DNA from: Beutenbergia cavernae DSM 12333
GTDB lineage: Bacteria; Actinomycetota; Actinomycetes; Actinomycetales; Beutenbergiaceae
DNA length: 64,000 nucleotides
Assembly (NCBI RefSeq): GCF_000023105.1
Contig: NC_012669.1
Location: 2,233,025 to 2,297,024 of the forward strand
Reading direction: 5' to 3'
Part shown: piece by piece, positions 49,206 to 57,642 of the stretch
Position numbering within the stretch: the first letter of the stretch is position 1
How the letters are laid out: the number at the start of each line of letters is the position of its first letter
Position numbers and translations under genes: made by a program
The notes under the pieces: model-generated
What the model was told of the DNA's origin: nothing
The model's input: the letters and a program-made list of their open reading frames with translations, nothing else
The model's database searches: none

Positions 49206-50558
49206 ATGGCACGTCCCACACCGCTCTCCGGCTTCCCCGAGTGGCTCCCGCAGCAGCGCGTCGTCGAGCAGCAGATCCTGGACAGCTTCCGCCGCACGTT
49301 CGAGCTGCACGGGTTCGCGGGCATCCAGACGCGGTCGGTGGAGCCGCTCACGGAGCTCCTGCGCAAGGGCGACACGTCGAAGGAGGTGTACGTCCTCGGG
49401 CGCCTGCAGGGAGAGGGCGAGCCCACGGAGTCCGCCCGGCTCGGGCTGCACTTCGACCTGACGGTGCCGCTCGCCCGGTACGTGCTCGAGAACGCCGGGA
49501 AGCTGGACTTCCCGTTCAAGCGCTACCAGATCCAGCCCGCCTGGCGCGGCGAGCGACCGCAGGAGGGCAGGTTCCGCGAGTTCTGGCAGGCGGACCTGGA
49601 CGTCGTCGGCGACGGCGATCTGCCGTACCACTACGAGGTCGAGCTGCCGCTCGTCGCCGCCGAGGCGCTCGGCGAGCTGCGTCGGTTCGGCGTGCCGCCG
49701 GTCCGCGTGCTCGTGAACAACCGCAAGGTCGCGGAGGGCTTCTACCGGGGGATCGGGCTCGAGGCCGTCGACGAGGTGCTGCGCATCATCGACAAGCTCG
49801 GCAAGGTCGGTCCCCAGGTGGTCGCTCAGATGCTGGCGGAGGAGGCCGGTGCCAGCCCGGCGCAGGCGGCCGCGTGCCTCGAGCTGGCCGCGATCTCCGG
49901 CTCGGACGACGGCGTGATCGACGCCGTGCGCGCGCTCGCGCAGACGCACGGTGCGTCGTCGGACCTGCTCGACGTGGGCCTCGCGGAGCTGGGGGCTCTC
50001 GTCACCGCGGCGGCCCGGCGAGCGCCCGGCGTCGTCGTCGCCGACCTGGCGATCGCGCGCGGCCTCGACTACTACACGGGCTCCGTCTACGAGACGGTGC
50101 TCGTGGGTCACGAGGACCTCGGGTCCATCTGCTCCGGCGGTCGGTACGACACCCTGGCCTCGGACGGCGCCCACACCTACCCCGGGGTCGGGTTGTCGAT
50201 CGGGGTCTCGCGACTCGTGTCCCGGCTGATCTCCGCCGACCTGGTCCGCGCCACCCGGAAGGTTCCGACCGCCGTGCTCGTCGCCGTCGCGAACGAGGAG
50301 GCCCGAGCGACGTCGGACGCCGTCGCCGCCGCCCTGCGGCTGCGCGGGATCCCGGCCGACGTGGCACCCACCGCGGCGAAGTTCGGCAAGCAGATCCGGC
50401 ACGCCGACCGGCGTGGCATCCCGTTCGTCTGGTTCCCCGGCGACGACGGCGCGCCGGACCAGGTCAAGGACATCCGGTCCGGCGACCAGGTCGACGCCGA
50501 GGCGGCGTCGTGGGAGCCGCCGCCCGAGGACGTCCTGCCGCGGGTCGAGGCCACGTAG
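49206..50558 (+). CDS. hisS: Histidyl-tRNA synthetase
   Basis: A 450-residue class II synthetase. Motif 1 region is FRRTFELHGFAGIQTRSVEPLTELLRKG (here HGFAGIQTRSVEPL), motif 2 includes FKRYQIQPAWRGERPQEGRFREF (here RYQIQPAWRGERPQEGR), the His-specific motifs are ARGLDYYTGSVYE and SICSGGRYD, and motif 3 is GVGLSIGVSRL. The C-terminal anticodon domain starts near VPTAVLVAVANEE. GGGAAG lies about 7 nt before the ATG. The gap to the divergent cyclophilin gene is 132 bases, too short for a T-box plus promoter. Confidence 0.96.
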   Translation: MARPTPLSGFPEWLPQQRVVEQQILDSFRRTFELHGFAGIQTRSVEPLTELLRKGDTSKEVYVLGRLQGEGEPTESARLGLHFDLTVPLARYVLENAGKLDFPFKRYQIQPAWRGERPQEGRFREFWQADLDVVGDGDLPYHYEVELPLVAAEALGELRRFGVPPVRVLVNNRKVAEGFYRGIGLEAVDEVLRIIDKLGKVGPQVVAQMLAEEAGASPAQAAACLELAAISGSDDGVIDAVRALAQTHGASSDLLDVGLAELGALVTAAARRAPGVVVADLAIARGLDYYTGSVYETVLVGHEDLGSICSGGRYDTLASDGAHTYPGVGLSIGVSRLVSRLISADLVRATRKVPTAVLVAVANEEARATSDAVAAALRLRGIPADVAPTAAKFGKQIRHADRRGIPFVWFPGDDGAPDQVKDIRSGDQVDAEAASWEPPPEDVLPRVEAT

Positions 50559-50593
50559 CCACGAGCGCGGCGCGTCGATGGTTGCCATGACGT

Positions 50594-50609
50594 TCGGACG
50601 CGTGTTCGA
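50594..50609 (+). promoter_or_regulatory. LexA (SOS) box upstream of the radical SAM gene
   Basis: TCGGAC-GCGT-GTTCGA matches 11 of the 12 fixed positions of the actinobacterial SOS box TCGAAC-N4-GTTCGA. It ends 8 bases before the ATG at 50618, so LexA bound there would block transcription. Confidence 0.75.
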
Positions 50610-50617
50610 CTGGGGGC

Positions 50618-51724
50618 ATGAGATGGGACACGCAGGAGCTCGACGGCGCGGCCGGGGCCGGTGAGCTACCCGGGCTGGGGCTACGCGGGCTCGTCCGCTC
50701 CGTGACGACACCGGAGTTCGCGGGAGTCACGTTCCACGAGGTCGCCGCGAAGAGCCTCCTGAACCGGGTGCCGAGCGGTTCGGCGATGCCGTACGGCTGG
50801 ACGATCAACCCGTACCGCGGGTGCACCCACGCCTGCACGTACTGCTTCGCGCGCCCGACGCACACGTACCTCGACCTCGACGCGGGCGAGGACTTCGACC
50901 GGCAGATCGTCGTGAAGGTCAACGCGGCGGACGTCCTCCACGCGGAGCTGCGCCGCCCGGGCTGGAACCGCGAGCACGTGGCGATGGGCACGAACACCGA
51001 CCCGTACCAGCGCGCCGAGGGCCGGTACCGGCTGATGCCGGGGATCGTGGCGGAGCTCGCGCGGTCCGGCACGCCGTTCTCGATCCTCACGAAGGGCACG
51101 CTGCTGCGGCGCGACCTTCCGCTGCTCACGGCGGCACGCAAGGACGTCGCCGTCGGGCTCGGCGTCTCCCTCACCCTCCTGGATGCCGGGCTCCAGGCCT
51201 CGCTGGAGCCGGGGACTCCGTCGCCGGCAGCACGGCTCGGCCTCGTGCGCGCCGCGCGGGACGCCGGCCTCGACTGCGGGGTGTTCGTGGCGCCGGTCCT
51301 GCCCTGGCTCACGGACTCCGCGGACCACCTCGACGCGCTGCTGGCCGCTCTCGCGGACGCGGGCGCGAGCGGCGTGACCGTGACGTCGCTGCACCTCAAG
51401 CCGCACACGAGGGAGTGGTTCCTGGGGTGGCTCGGGCAGGTGCGGCCGGACCTCGTCCCGCGGTACCAGGATCTCTACCGCGGTCGGGTCTACGCCCCGC
51501 CGGAGTACCGGCGATGGCTCGCCGCGCGGGTGGCGCCGCTGCTCGCCAGGCACGGGTTCGCGCGCGGCGTCGGCGGGCGCGCCGGCGCCGACATCGAGCC
51601 GAGCGCACGCGAGGACGACGCCCGGTACCCGGCCGGCGCGCTCGCCGGAGCGTCCGGACGCGGAACCGGGCCGGCCCCCGCAGTGGCTGCGGCGGCCGGC
51701 CCGGATCAGGACGCGCTGTTCTGA
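50618..51724 (+). CDS. Radical SAM protein of the Rv2578c / spore photoproduct lyase-like group
   Basis: A 368-residue radical SAM enzyme. The iron-sulfur motif CTHACTYC (C-x3-C-x2-C, near residue 70) follows YGWTINPYRG. Other family blocks are FARPTHTYLDLDAGEDF, MGTNTDPYQRAEGRYRLM, SILTKGTLLRRDLPLL and GVTVTSLHLKPHTREWFLGWL. The family relates to spore photoproduct lyases and other DNA-linked radical SAM proteins, but the reaction is unknown. A near-perfect SOS box directly upstream argues for a role in DNA damage; the Mycobacterium homologue lies in the same hisS neighbourhood. The C-terminal 40 residues are variable. Confidence 0.9.
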   Translation: MRWDTQELDGAAGAGELPGLGLRGLVRSVTTPEFAGVTFHEVAAKSLLNRVPSGSAMPYGWTINPYRGCTHACTYCFARPTHTYLDLDAGEDFDRQIVVKVNAADVLHAELRRPGWNREHVAMGTNTDPYQRAEGRYRLMPGIVAELARSGTPFSILTKGTLLRRDLPLLTAARKDVAVGLGVSLTLLDAGLQASLEPGTPSPAARLGLVRAARDAGLDCGVFVAPVLPWLTDSADHLDALLAALADAGASGVTVTSLHLKPHTREWFLGWLGQVRPDLVPRYQDLYRGRVYAPPEYRRWLAARVAPLLARHGFARGVGGRAGADIEPSAREDDARYPAGALAGASGRGTGPAPAVAAAAGPDQDALF

Positions 51725-51749
51725 GTCAGAGCACGTAGGACGACGGCGG

Positions 51750-53519
51750 TCAGTACGCGCGCGAGGGCCGGCGCGAGTCGCGCGGACCCCGCGCGTCACG
51801 CTGGCCGCCGCCCGAGCGGTGGCCGCGGTTCGGCGGGCCGTCGTCGAGCCGGATCCGCAGCGGGCGCCCCGCGACCTTGGCGGCACCGATCCGGCGCGCC
51901 ACGTCGGGGGAGACCCCGCCCGGGATCTCCACGAGGGAGAAGCTCGGGAAGATGTCGATCTTGCCGATGTCGGCGCCGCGGAGGCCGCCCTCACCGGTGA
52001 TCGCGCCGACGATCGCCTGCGGGCTGACGCCGTCCCGGTGGCCGACGGCGATCCGGTACTTCTCGCCGTCTCCGCCCCCACGTCGTCCGCCGCGCTCGCG
52101 ACCCCGGTCACCGTCGAACCCGCGCTGCCGGTCGCCGTCGTGCGCGGGAAGGGCGAGGTCATCGCCGGCGGGAGCGCCGTCGTCGCCGACAGCGAGCGCG
52201 AGGAGCGCAGCAGCGACGTCGAGCGGGTCCACGCCGAGCTCCGCGACGTGGGCGACGAGACGCTCCCGGTGCGCGGACACGTCGCCCGCCCCGAGGCGCG
52301 CGTGCGCCGTCGCCAGCGCCGCACCGGTCCGGTGCGCGGCGACCTCGGCGTTCGTCGGGATGGTGGCCTCGACGAGGCGGGAACCCGTGACGCGCTCGAT
52401 CGTGCGCAGGCGCGGCTTCTCCTTCGGCGTGAGGAACGTCAGGGCGTTCCCGGTACGCCCAGCGCGGCCGGTCCGCCCGATCCGGTGCACGTACGTCTCG
52501 ACCTCGCGCGGCACGTCGAAGTTGACGACGAGCCCGATGCGCTCGACGTCGAGACCACGGGCCGCGACGTCGGTCGCCACGAGCACGTCGAGCGCACCCG
52601 AGCGGAGCCGCTCGACGATCCGCTCACGTTCACGCTGAGCGACGTCGCCGCTGATCGACGCGGCGTTGATCCCGCGCGACGCGAGGGCGGTGCCGACCTC
52701 CTCCGCGGTCTCACGCGTACGGACGAACACGATCGCGGCGTCGGCGTCGCTCGTCGCGAGGACCCGCGACAGCGCCTCGGCCTTGTTCCGGTACGGCACG
52801 ATGGCGTACGTCTGCGTCACCGCGGCGATCGGCGTGGCCTGGCGGGCGACGGCGATCTCCTCCGGGTTGCGCAGGTGCGTCTCGGCGACCTTGCGGATCG
52901 GCGGCGGCATGGTCGCGGAGAACAGCGCGACCTGCTTCGTGGCGGGCGTCTTCGCCAGGATGACGTCGACGTCCTCGGCGAAGCCCATCCGGAGCATCTC
53001 GTCGGCCTCGTCGAGCACGAGGTAGCGCAGCGCGTCGAGGTCGAGCGAACCCCGCTCGAGGAGGTCGATCACGCGACCGGGAGTCCCGACGACGACCTGC
53101 GCTCCCCGCTCGAGGCCGCGCAGCTGCGGCACGAAGCTCGCGCCGCCGTAGATCGGCAGCACCTTCACGCCGGCACCGGACGGCACGAACGACGCCACCG
53201 CGTCGCTCACCTGGATCGCGAGCTCGCGCGTCGGCGTGAGCACGAGGGCCTGCACGGCGGCCAGCTGCGGGTCGACGGCGGCGAGGAGCGGCAGACCGAA
53301 CGCGGCGGTCTTGCCGGTGCCCGTCTGGGCGACGCCGACGAGGTCCCGGCCGGAGAGCAGCGCCGGGATCGCCGCCGTCTGGATGGGGGTGGGGGTCGTG
53401 AAGCCGAGGCCGGTGACGGCGTCGAGGAGGGCCTGCGGCAGGCCCAGGTCGTCGAACGACGGCTCGGAGCCGGCGCCGACGGGCTGGGTGGCAGGGGAGG
53501 TCAGGGCAACATCGGACAT
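51750..53519 (-). CDS. deaD: DEAD-box RNA helicase DeaD/CsdA
   Basis: A 589-residue RNA helicase. Core motifs in order are the Q motif FTTPTPIQTAAIP, I AQTGTGKTAAF, Ia PTRELAIQV, II VLDEADEML, III FSATMP, IV IVFVRTRETA, V ATDVAARGLDVERI and VI HRIGRTGRAGRTG. The C terminus carries a DbpA/CsdA-type RNA-binding domain (KYRIAVGHRDGVSPQAIVGAI, here YRIAVGHRDGVSP, and IDIFPSFSLVEIP) and an Arg/Gly tail. It likely remodels structured RNA in ribosome assembly or cold shock. The ATG at 53519 (MSDVAL) has no Shine-Dalgarno, and a leader of about 130 nt is predicted. It converges with the radical SAM gene. Confidence 0.93.
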   Translation of the reverse strand: MSDVALTSPATQPVGAGSEPSFDDLGLPQALLDAVTGLGFTTPTPIQTAAIPALLSGRDLVGVAQTGTGKTAAFGLPLLAAVDPQLAAVQALVLTPTRELAIQVSDAVASFVPSGAGVKVLPIYGGASFVPQLRGLERGAQVVVGTPGRVIDLLERGSLDLDALRYLVLDEADEMLRMGFAEDVDVILAKTPATKQVALFSATMPPPIRKVAETHLRNPEEIAVARQATPIAAVTQTYAIVPYRNKAEALSRVLATSDADAAIVFVRTRETAEEVGTALASRGINAASISGDVAQRERERIVERLRSGALDVLVATDVAARGLDVERIGLVVNFDVPREVETYVHRIGRTGRAGRTGNALTFLTPKEKPRLRTIERVTGSRLVEATIPTNAEVAAHRTGAALATAHARLGAGDVSAHRERLVAHVAELGVDPLDVAAALLALAVGDDGAPAGDDLALPAHDGDRQRGFDGDRGRERGGRRGGGDGEKYRIAVGHRDGVSPQAIVGAITGEGGLRGADIGKIDIFPSFSLVEIPGGVSPDVARRIGAAKVAGRPLRIRLDDGPPNRGHRSGGGQRDARGPRDSRRPSRAY

Positions 53520-53556
53520 GCGAGGAGGAACCGATCGTTCGAGTGGGAGCGCTGGT

Positions 53557-53573
53557 CGGTGCCGGCGGCACCG
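53557..53573 (-). other. Hairpin in the deaD 5' leader
   Basis: A perfect 7-bp stem (CGGTGCC/GGCACCG) with a three-base loop lies inside the predicted leader of about 130 nt, roughly 40 nt upstream of the ATG. Confidence 0.4.
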
Positions 53574-53658
53574 AGCTCCGCATCCCGACCCGCACGCACG
53601 CCTGAGGCGCTCACACATCTCGTGGGTCCCCGGCGGAAGTCTCGCTCCAGGTGGGGAC

Positions 53659-53664
53659 AGTCTA
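53659..53664 (-). promoter_or_regulatory. -10 element TAGACT of deaD
   Basis: TAGACT on the minus strand implies transcription start near 53652 and a leader of about 130 nt before the ATG at 53519. No clear -35 is visible. Confidence 0.45.
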
Positions 53665-53776
53665 CGGGCACGAGTCCATCGGCGTCCCGCGGCGCCCGGG
53701 TGAGGTCGCTCACGCCACCGAGGGGCCGCGACGCCCGGACACCGGCCCGCGTCCGCCGACCCGGCAGGATGGGGCG

Positions 53777-54949
53777 ATGGGTCCCTCGCGTCGCTCCGCC
53801 GTCCCGCCGTTCGCCGTCATGGACGTGCTCGCGGCCGCGAACGCGCGGCGGGCCGCGGGCGCCGACGTCCTCGTCCTGTGCGCCGGCGAACCCGCTACGG
53901 GCGCACCGGCCGACGTGCGCCGCCGGGCGGCCGAGCTCGCCGCCGCGGACGGCCTGGGTTACACCGAGGCCGTCGGCATCCCGGCCTTGCGGGAGGAGAT
54001 CGCCCGCCACTACGGCCGCTGGTACGACGTGGAGGTGGACCCCCGGCGGATCGCCGTCACCACGGGATCGTCCGGAGGGTTCGTCCTGGCGTTCCTCGCC
54101 GCGTTCGACCCGGGCGACCGCGTCGCGCTGGCCCGACCCGGCTACCCCGCCTACCGCAACATCCTGCGCAGCCTGGGCTGCGCCGTCGTCGAGCTCGACA
54201 CCGGACCCGAGGTCCGCTACCAGCCGACGCCGGAGCTGCTGGCCGCCGCCCATGCCGAGGCGCCGCTCGCGGGTCTCGTGCTCGCCAGCCCCGCCAACCC
54301 GACCGGCACCATGGTCAGCCCCGCCGAGCTGACGGCGATCGCCGACTGGTGCGCCGAGCACGGCGTGCGGCTCGTCTCCGACGAGATCTATCACGGGATC
54401 TCCTTCGCGGGGATCCAGGCGGCCACGGCCGCGGACCAGGTCGGGGCGATCGCCGTCAGCTCGTTCTCCAAGTACTGGGGGATGACCGGGTGGCGCCTCG
54501 GCTGGCTCGTGCTGCCGGACGACCTCGTCGACGCCGTCGACGCCCTCGCCGGCAACCTCGCCCTCTGCCCACCGGCGCTCGCGCAGCACGCGGCGCTCGA
54601 GGCGTTCACGCCGGGCTCGTACGCCGCGGGCGCGGCCGCCGTCGCCACGTACGCCGCGTCGCGGGACCTGCTGCTCGCTCGGCTGGGCGACCTGAGGTGG
54701 GACCCGGTGGCCCCTGCCGACGGCGCCTTCTACCTGTACGGCGACATCAGCGCGACGGGTCTCGACGCCGTCACGTACCGCTCCCGGCTGCTCGGCGAGG
54801 CCGGCGTCGCCCTGACGCCCGGCACGGACTTCGACGGCGCCGCCGGGCATGACTGGGTGCGGTTGTCCTTCGCGGCCGAGCCCGGCGTGGTCGCTGACGC
54901 GATCGAGCGGATCGTCGCCTGGCAGGATGCCGCGACCACGCGCCGCTGA
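53777..54949 (+). CDS. PLP-dependent class I/II aminotransferase
   Basis: A 390-residue fold-type I aminotransferase. PLP-site features are GSSGGFVLAFLAAFDPGDRV (here TTGSSGGFVLAF), the Asn of SPANPTGTM, the Asp of LVSDEIYHGI, the Schiff-base Lys in SSFSKYWGMTGWRLGW and the carboxylate-binding Arg near VRLSFA. The group resembles aspartate/aromatic aminotransferases; the substrate cannot be fixed. The ATG at 53777 follows CAGGATGGGG. The open frame extends to 53651 but that stretch overlaps the deaD promoter and lacks conservation. It is divergent from deaD. Confidence 0.88.
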   Translation: MGPSRRSAVPPFAVMDVLAAANARRAAGADVLVLCAGEPATGAPADVRRRAAELAAADGLGYTEAVGIPALREEIARHYGRWYDVEVDPRRIAVTTGSSGGFVLAFLAAFDPGDRVALARPGYPAYRNILRSLGCAVVELDTGPEVRYQPTPELLAAAHAEAPLAGLVLASPANPTGTMVSPAELTAIADWCAEHGVRLVSDEIYHGISFAGIQAATAADQVGAIAVSSFSKYWGMTGWRLGWLVLPDDLVDAVDALAGNLALCPPALAQHAALEAFTPGSYAAGAAAVATYAASRDLLLARLGDLRWDPVAPADGAFYLYGDISATGLDAVTYRSRLLGEAGVALTPGTDFDGAAGHDWVRLSFAAEPGVVADAIERIVAWQDAATTRR

Positions 54950-54981
54950 CGCCCGGGACGCCCGCCACCGGCTGGGCACTA

Positions 54982-54987
54982 CGATCG
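54982..54987 (+). promoter_or_regulatory. -10 element TACGAT of aspS
   Basis: TACGAT lies 52 nt upstream of the aspS GTG; the leader contains AAAGGA before the start. Confidence 0.4.
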
Positions 54988-55039
54988 AGGGCGGTCCTGC
55001 CGTCCCGGACCGACCCCCTCCCGAAAGGACACTCCAGCC

Positions 55040-56845
55040 GTGCTCCGCACCTCCCCGGCCGGCTCGCTGCGGGCCGAGCACACCGCCCAGGTCGTCACGC
55101 TCACGGGCTGGGTCGACCGTCGGCGCGATCACGGGGGAGTGGCGTTCATCGACCTGCGGGATGCCTCGGGCATCGCCCAGGTCGTGATCCGGGACGAGGC
55201 GGTGGCGCACCCCCTGCGCAACGAGTTCGTGCTCCAGGTGACCGGCGAGGTGTCGCGCCGCCCGGCGGGGAACGAGAACCCCAACCTGCCGACGGGCGAG
55301 ATCGAGGTGGTGGCGAGCGACGTCGTCGTCCTCAACTCCGCTGCCGCGCTGCCGTTCCAGGTCTCGACGGCGCTCGCTGACACCGAGGCGATCGGCGAGG
55401 AGGTCCGGCTCAAGTACCGCTATCTCGACCTGCGCCGGCCGGCCCCCGCGCGCGCCATCAGGCTCCGAGCGAAGGCGAACCAGGCGGCGCGGCGCGTGCT
55501 CGACGCCGAGGAGTTCGTGGAGATCGAGACGCCGACGCTCACCCGGTCCACCCCGGAGGGGGCACGCGACTTCCTCGTGCCGGCCCGGCTCGCCCCCGGG
55601 TCCTGGTACGCCCTGCCCCAGTCGCCGCAGCTGTTCAAGCAGCTGCTCATGGTCGCGGGGATGGAGCGGTACTACCAGATCGCGCGGTGCTACCGCGACG
55701 AGGACTTCCGCGCCGACCGGCAGCCGGAGTTCACGCAGCTCGACGTGGAGATGAGCTTCGTCGAGCAGGACGACGTCATCGCGCTCGCCGAGAAGGTGCT
55801 CGTCGCGCTGTGGGAGCTGATCGGGTTCACGATCCCGACGCCGATCCCGCGGATGACGTTCGACGACGCGATGCGCCTGTACGGCACCGACAAGCCGGAC
55901 CTGCGATTCGGCAACCCGATCGTGGAGCTCACCTCCTACTTCGCCGACACCCCGTTCCGGGTGTTCCAGTCCGAGTACGTGGGCGCCGTCGTCATGGCCG
56001 GCGGCGCGTCGCTGCCGCGTCGGCAGTTCGACGCCTGGCAGGAGTGGGCGAAGCAGCGTGGGGCACGCGGGCTCGCGTACGTGACGTTCCCCGAGGACGG
56101 CTCTGACCTCGGCGGTCCGGTCGCGAAGAACCTGTCCGACGCCGAGCGCGCAGGCCTGCGGGAGGCCACGGGCGCCGCTCCCGGCGACGCCGTGTTCTTC
56201 GCCGCCGGCGCCACGACGCCGTCACGCGCCCTGCTCGGAGCCGCGCGCCAGGAGATCGCGAAGAGAACGGGGCTCATCGACAGCGCCGACCAGGAGGGCG
56301 CGTGGGCGTTCGTCTGGGTCGTCGACGCGCCCCTGTTCAAGCCGACCGGAGACGCCGCGGACGACGGTGACGTGGCGCTCGGCCACTCCGCGTGGACGGC
56401 CGTGCACCACGCGTTCACGTCTCCGACGCCGGAGTGGATCGACACGTTCGAGCAGGACCCCGGCAGTGCGCTGAGCAACGCGTACGACATCGTGTGCAAC
56501 GGGAACGAGATCGGCGGTGGCTCGATCCGTATCCACCGTCGGGACGTGCAGGAGCGCGTGTTCCAGGTGATGGGCATCGACGCCGCCGAGGCCCAGGAGA
56601 AGTTCGGGTTCCTCCTCGACGCGTTCTCCTACGGCGCACCGCCGCACGGCGGCATCGCGTTCGGCTGGGACCGCATCCTCGCGCTGCTGACCGGCTCCGA
56701 GTCGATCCGCGAGGTGATCGCTTTCCCGAAGTCGGGCGGCGGCTACGACCCGCTCACACAGGCGCCGGCGCCGATCACCGCGGAGCAGCGCCGCGAGTCC
56801 GGCGTCGACGCGGTGCCGGACGACGAGACCGCACCCCAGGCGTGA
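55040..56845 (+). CDS. aspS: Aspartyl-tRNA synthetase, probably non-discriminating
   Basis: A 601-residue bacterial-type class II AspRS with an OB-fold anticodon domain (1-105), catalytic core and the inserted GAD domain (about 290-420). Core motifs are [41 protein letters not shown] (here [10 protein letters not shown] and [13 protein letters not shown]) and [11 protein letters not shown]. In the anticodon domain His31 (RRRDHGG) and Gly77 (PAGNEN) replace the Leu and Lys of discriminating enzymes such as E. coli AspRS. This indicates that it also charges tRNA-Asn, with GatCAB completing Asn-tRNA. The GTG at 55040 follows GAAAGGAC. The stop overlaps the GNAT gene. Confidence 0.96.
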   Translation: MLRTSPAGSLRAEHTAQVVTLTGWVDRRRDHGGVAFIDLRDASGIAQVVIRDEAVAHPLRNEFVLQVTGEVSRRPAGNENPNLPTGEIEVVASDVVVLNSAAALPFQVSTALADTEAIGEEVRLKYRYLDLRRPAPARAIRLRAKANQAARRVLDAEEFVEIETPTLTRSTPEGARDFLVPARLAPGSWYALPQSPQLFKQLLMVAGMERYYQIARCYRDEDFRADRQPEFTQLDVEMSFVEQDDVIALAEKVLVALWELIGFTIPTPIPRMTFDDAMRLYGTDKPDLRFGNPIVELTSYFADTPFRVFQSEYVGAVVMAGGASLPRRQFDAWQEWAKQRGARGLAYVTFPEDGSDLGGPVAKNLSDAERAGLREATGAAPGDAVFFAAGATTPSRALLGAARQEIAKRTGLIDSADQEGAWAFVWVVDAPLFKPTGDAADDGDVALGHSAWTAVHHAFTSPTPEWIDTFEQDPGSALSNAYDIVCNGNEIGGGSIRIHRRDVQERVFQVMGIDAAEAQEKFGFLLDAFSYGAPPHGGIAFGWDRILALLTGSESIREVIAFPKSGGGYDPLTQAPAPITAEQRRESGVDAVPDDETAPQA

Positions 56846-57624
56846 CCGGGGCCGCCCCGCTGCCGGACGCGTGGGCGGCGCACCCGCTGCTCGTCGCCGA
56901 CACCGGGCGCTGGGTCCCGAGCAGCGTGTGGTCGACCCACGACGCGTTCCTCGCCGTCGTCAGCGGCGTCGAGTCCGGCGTGCGCTCCCTGCTGGGACTC
57001 GGTGCGCCGGCCCCGCTGGCGGCGCTGCTCACTCAGGTTGCCGCTGAGTCGGGCGCCGACACGCCGTGGGCTGCCGGCCTGGACGTCACGCGCGCCTCGT
57101 TCACCCGCGGGGCGTGGGAGGCGGCTCCGGCGGGCCTGCGAGCTCACAGCGGTCTCGAGCGGGTGAGCAACTGGGACTGGTTCGTCGCCGACGCGGGGAG
57201 CCTGCGCACGCCGGCGGCGCCGGACGCCGCCGGGGCGGTGGAGCGCCTCGAGGCGTCCCGCCGCGCCGACGTCGACCGGATCGCCGCGCTCCACGCGGAG
57301 GTGCTGCCGACGTCCTCGTTCACGCCGGACCGCACCGACGTCACCTGGACCGGCTGGGTCGCCGGCGGGGAGCTCCTCGCCGTCGCCGGAGCGGCGGACC
57401 GCCCGCGCGCCAGCCAGCTCGGGGGCGTGGCCACGCATCCGACGGCGCGCGGCCGTGGCATCGGCGCCGCCGTGGTCTCGGCGGCGGCGCGGGCGGCCGC
57501 CGAGCGTCGCGAGCTGGTGTGTCTCGGGATGTACGCCGACAACCACGCGGCCCGCGGGCTCTACACGCGGCTCGGATTCGCCGTCGGGCAGGAGTTCACC
57601 TCGTTCGAGCGCGCCGGAGGCTGA
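56842..57624 (+). CDS. GNAT family N-acetyltransferase with extra N-terminal domain
   Basis: A 260-residue protein. Residues about 125-260 are a GNAT domain with the acetyl-CoA loop [14 protein letters not shown] and the C-terminal [17 protein letters not shown]. The first 115 residues ([26 protein letters not shown], here [16 protein letters not shown]) do not look like a known motif and may be a degenerate second GNAT half. The acceptor is unknown. The GTG at 56842 overlaps the aspS stop as GTGA, so it is made with AspRS. It converges with the MMPL gene. Confidence 0.82.
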   Translation: MTGAAPLPDAWAAHPLLVADTGRWVPSSVWSTHDAFLAVVSGVESGVRSLLGLGAPAPLAALLTQVAAESGADTPWAAGLDVTRASFTRGAWEAAPAGLRAHSGLERVSNWDWFVADAGSLRTPAAPDAAGAVERLEASRRADVDRIAALHAEVLPTSSFTPDRTDVTWTGWVAGGELLAVAGAADRPRASQLGGVATHPTARGRGIGAAVVSAAARAAAERRELVCLGMYADNHAARGLYTRLGFAVGQEFTSFERAGG

Positions 57625-57642
57625 CGGGCTCACCGAGCGCGT

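Noticed and set aside
53528-53540. GAAC-N5-GTTC palindrome in the deaD leader as a LexA site
   Set aside because: The spacing is five rather than four bases and the outer positions do not fit the SOS box.
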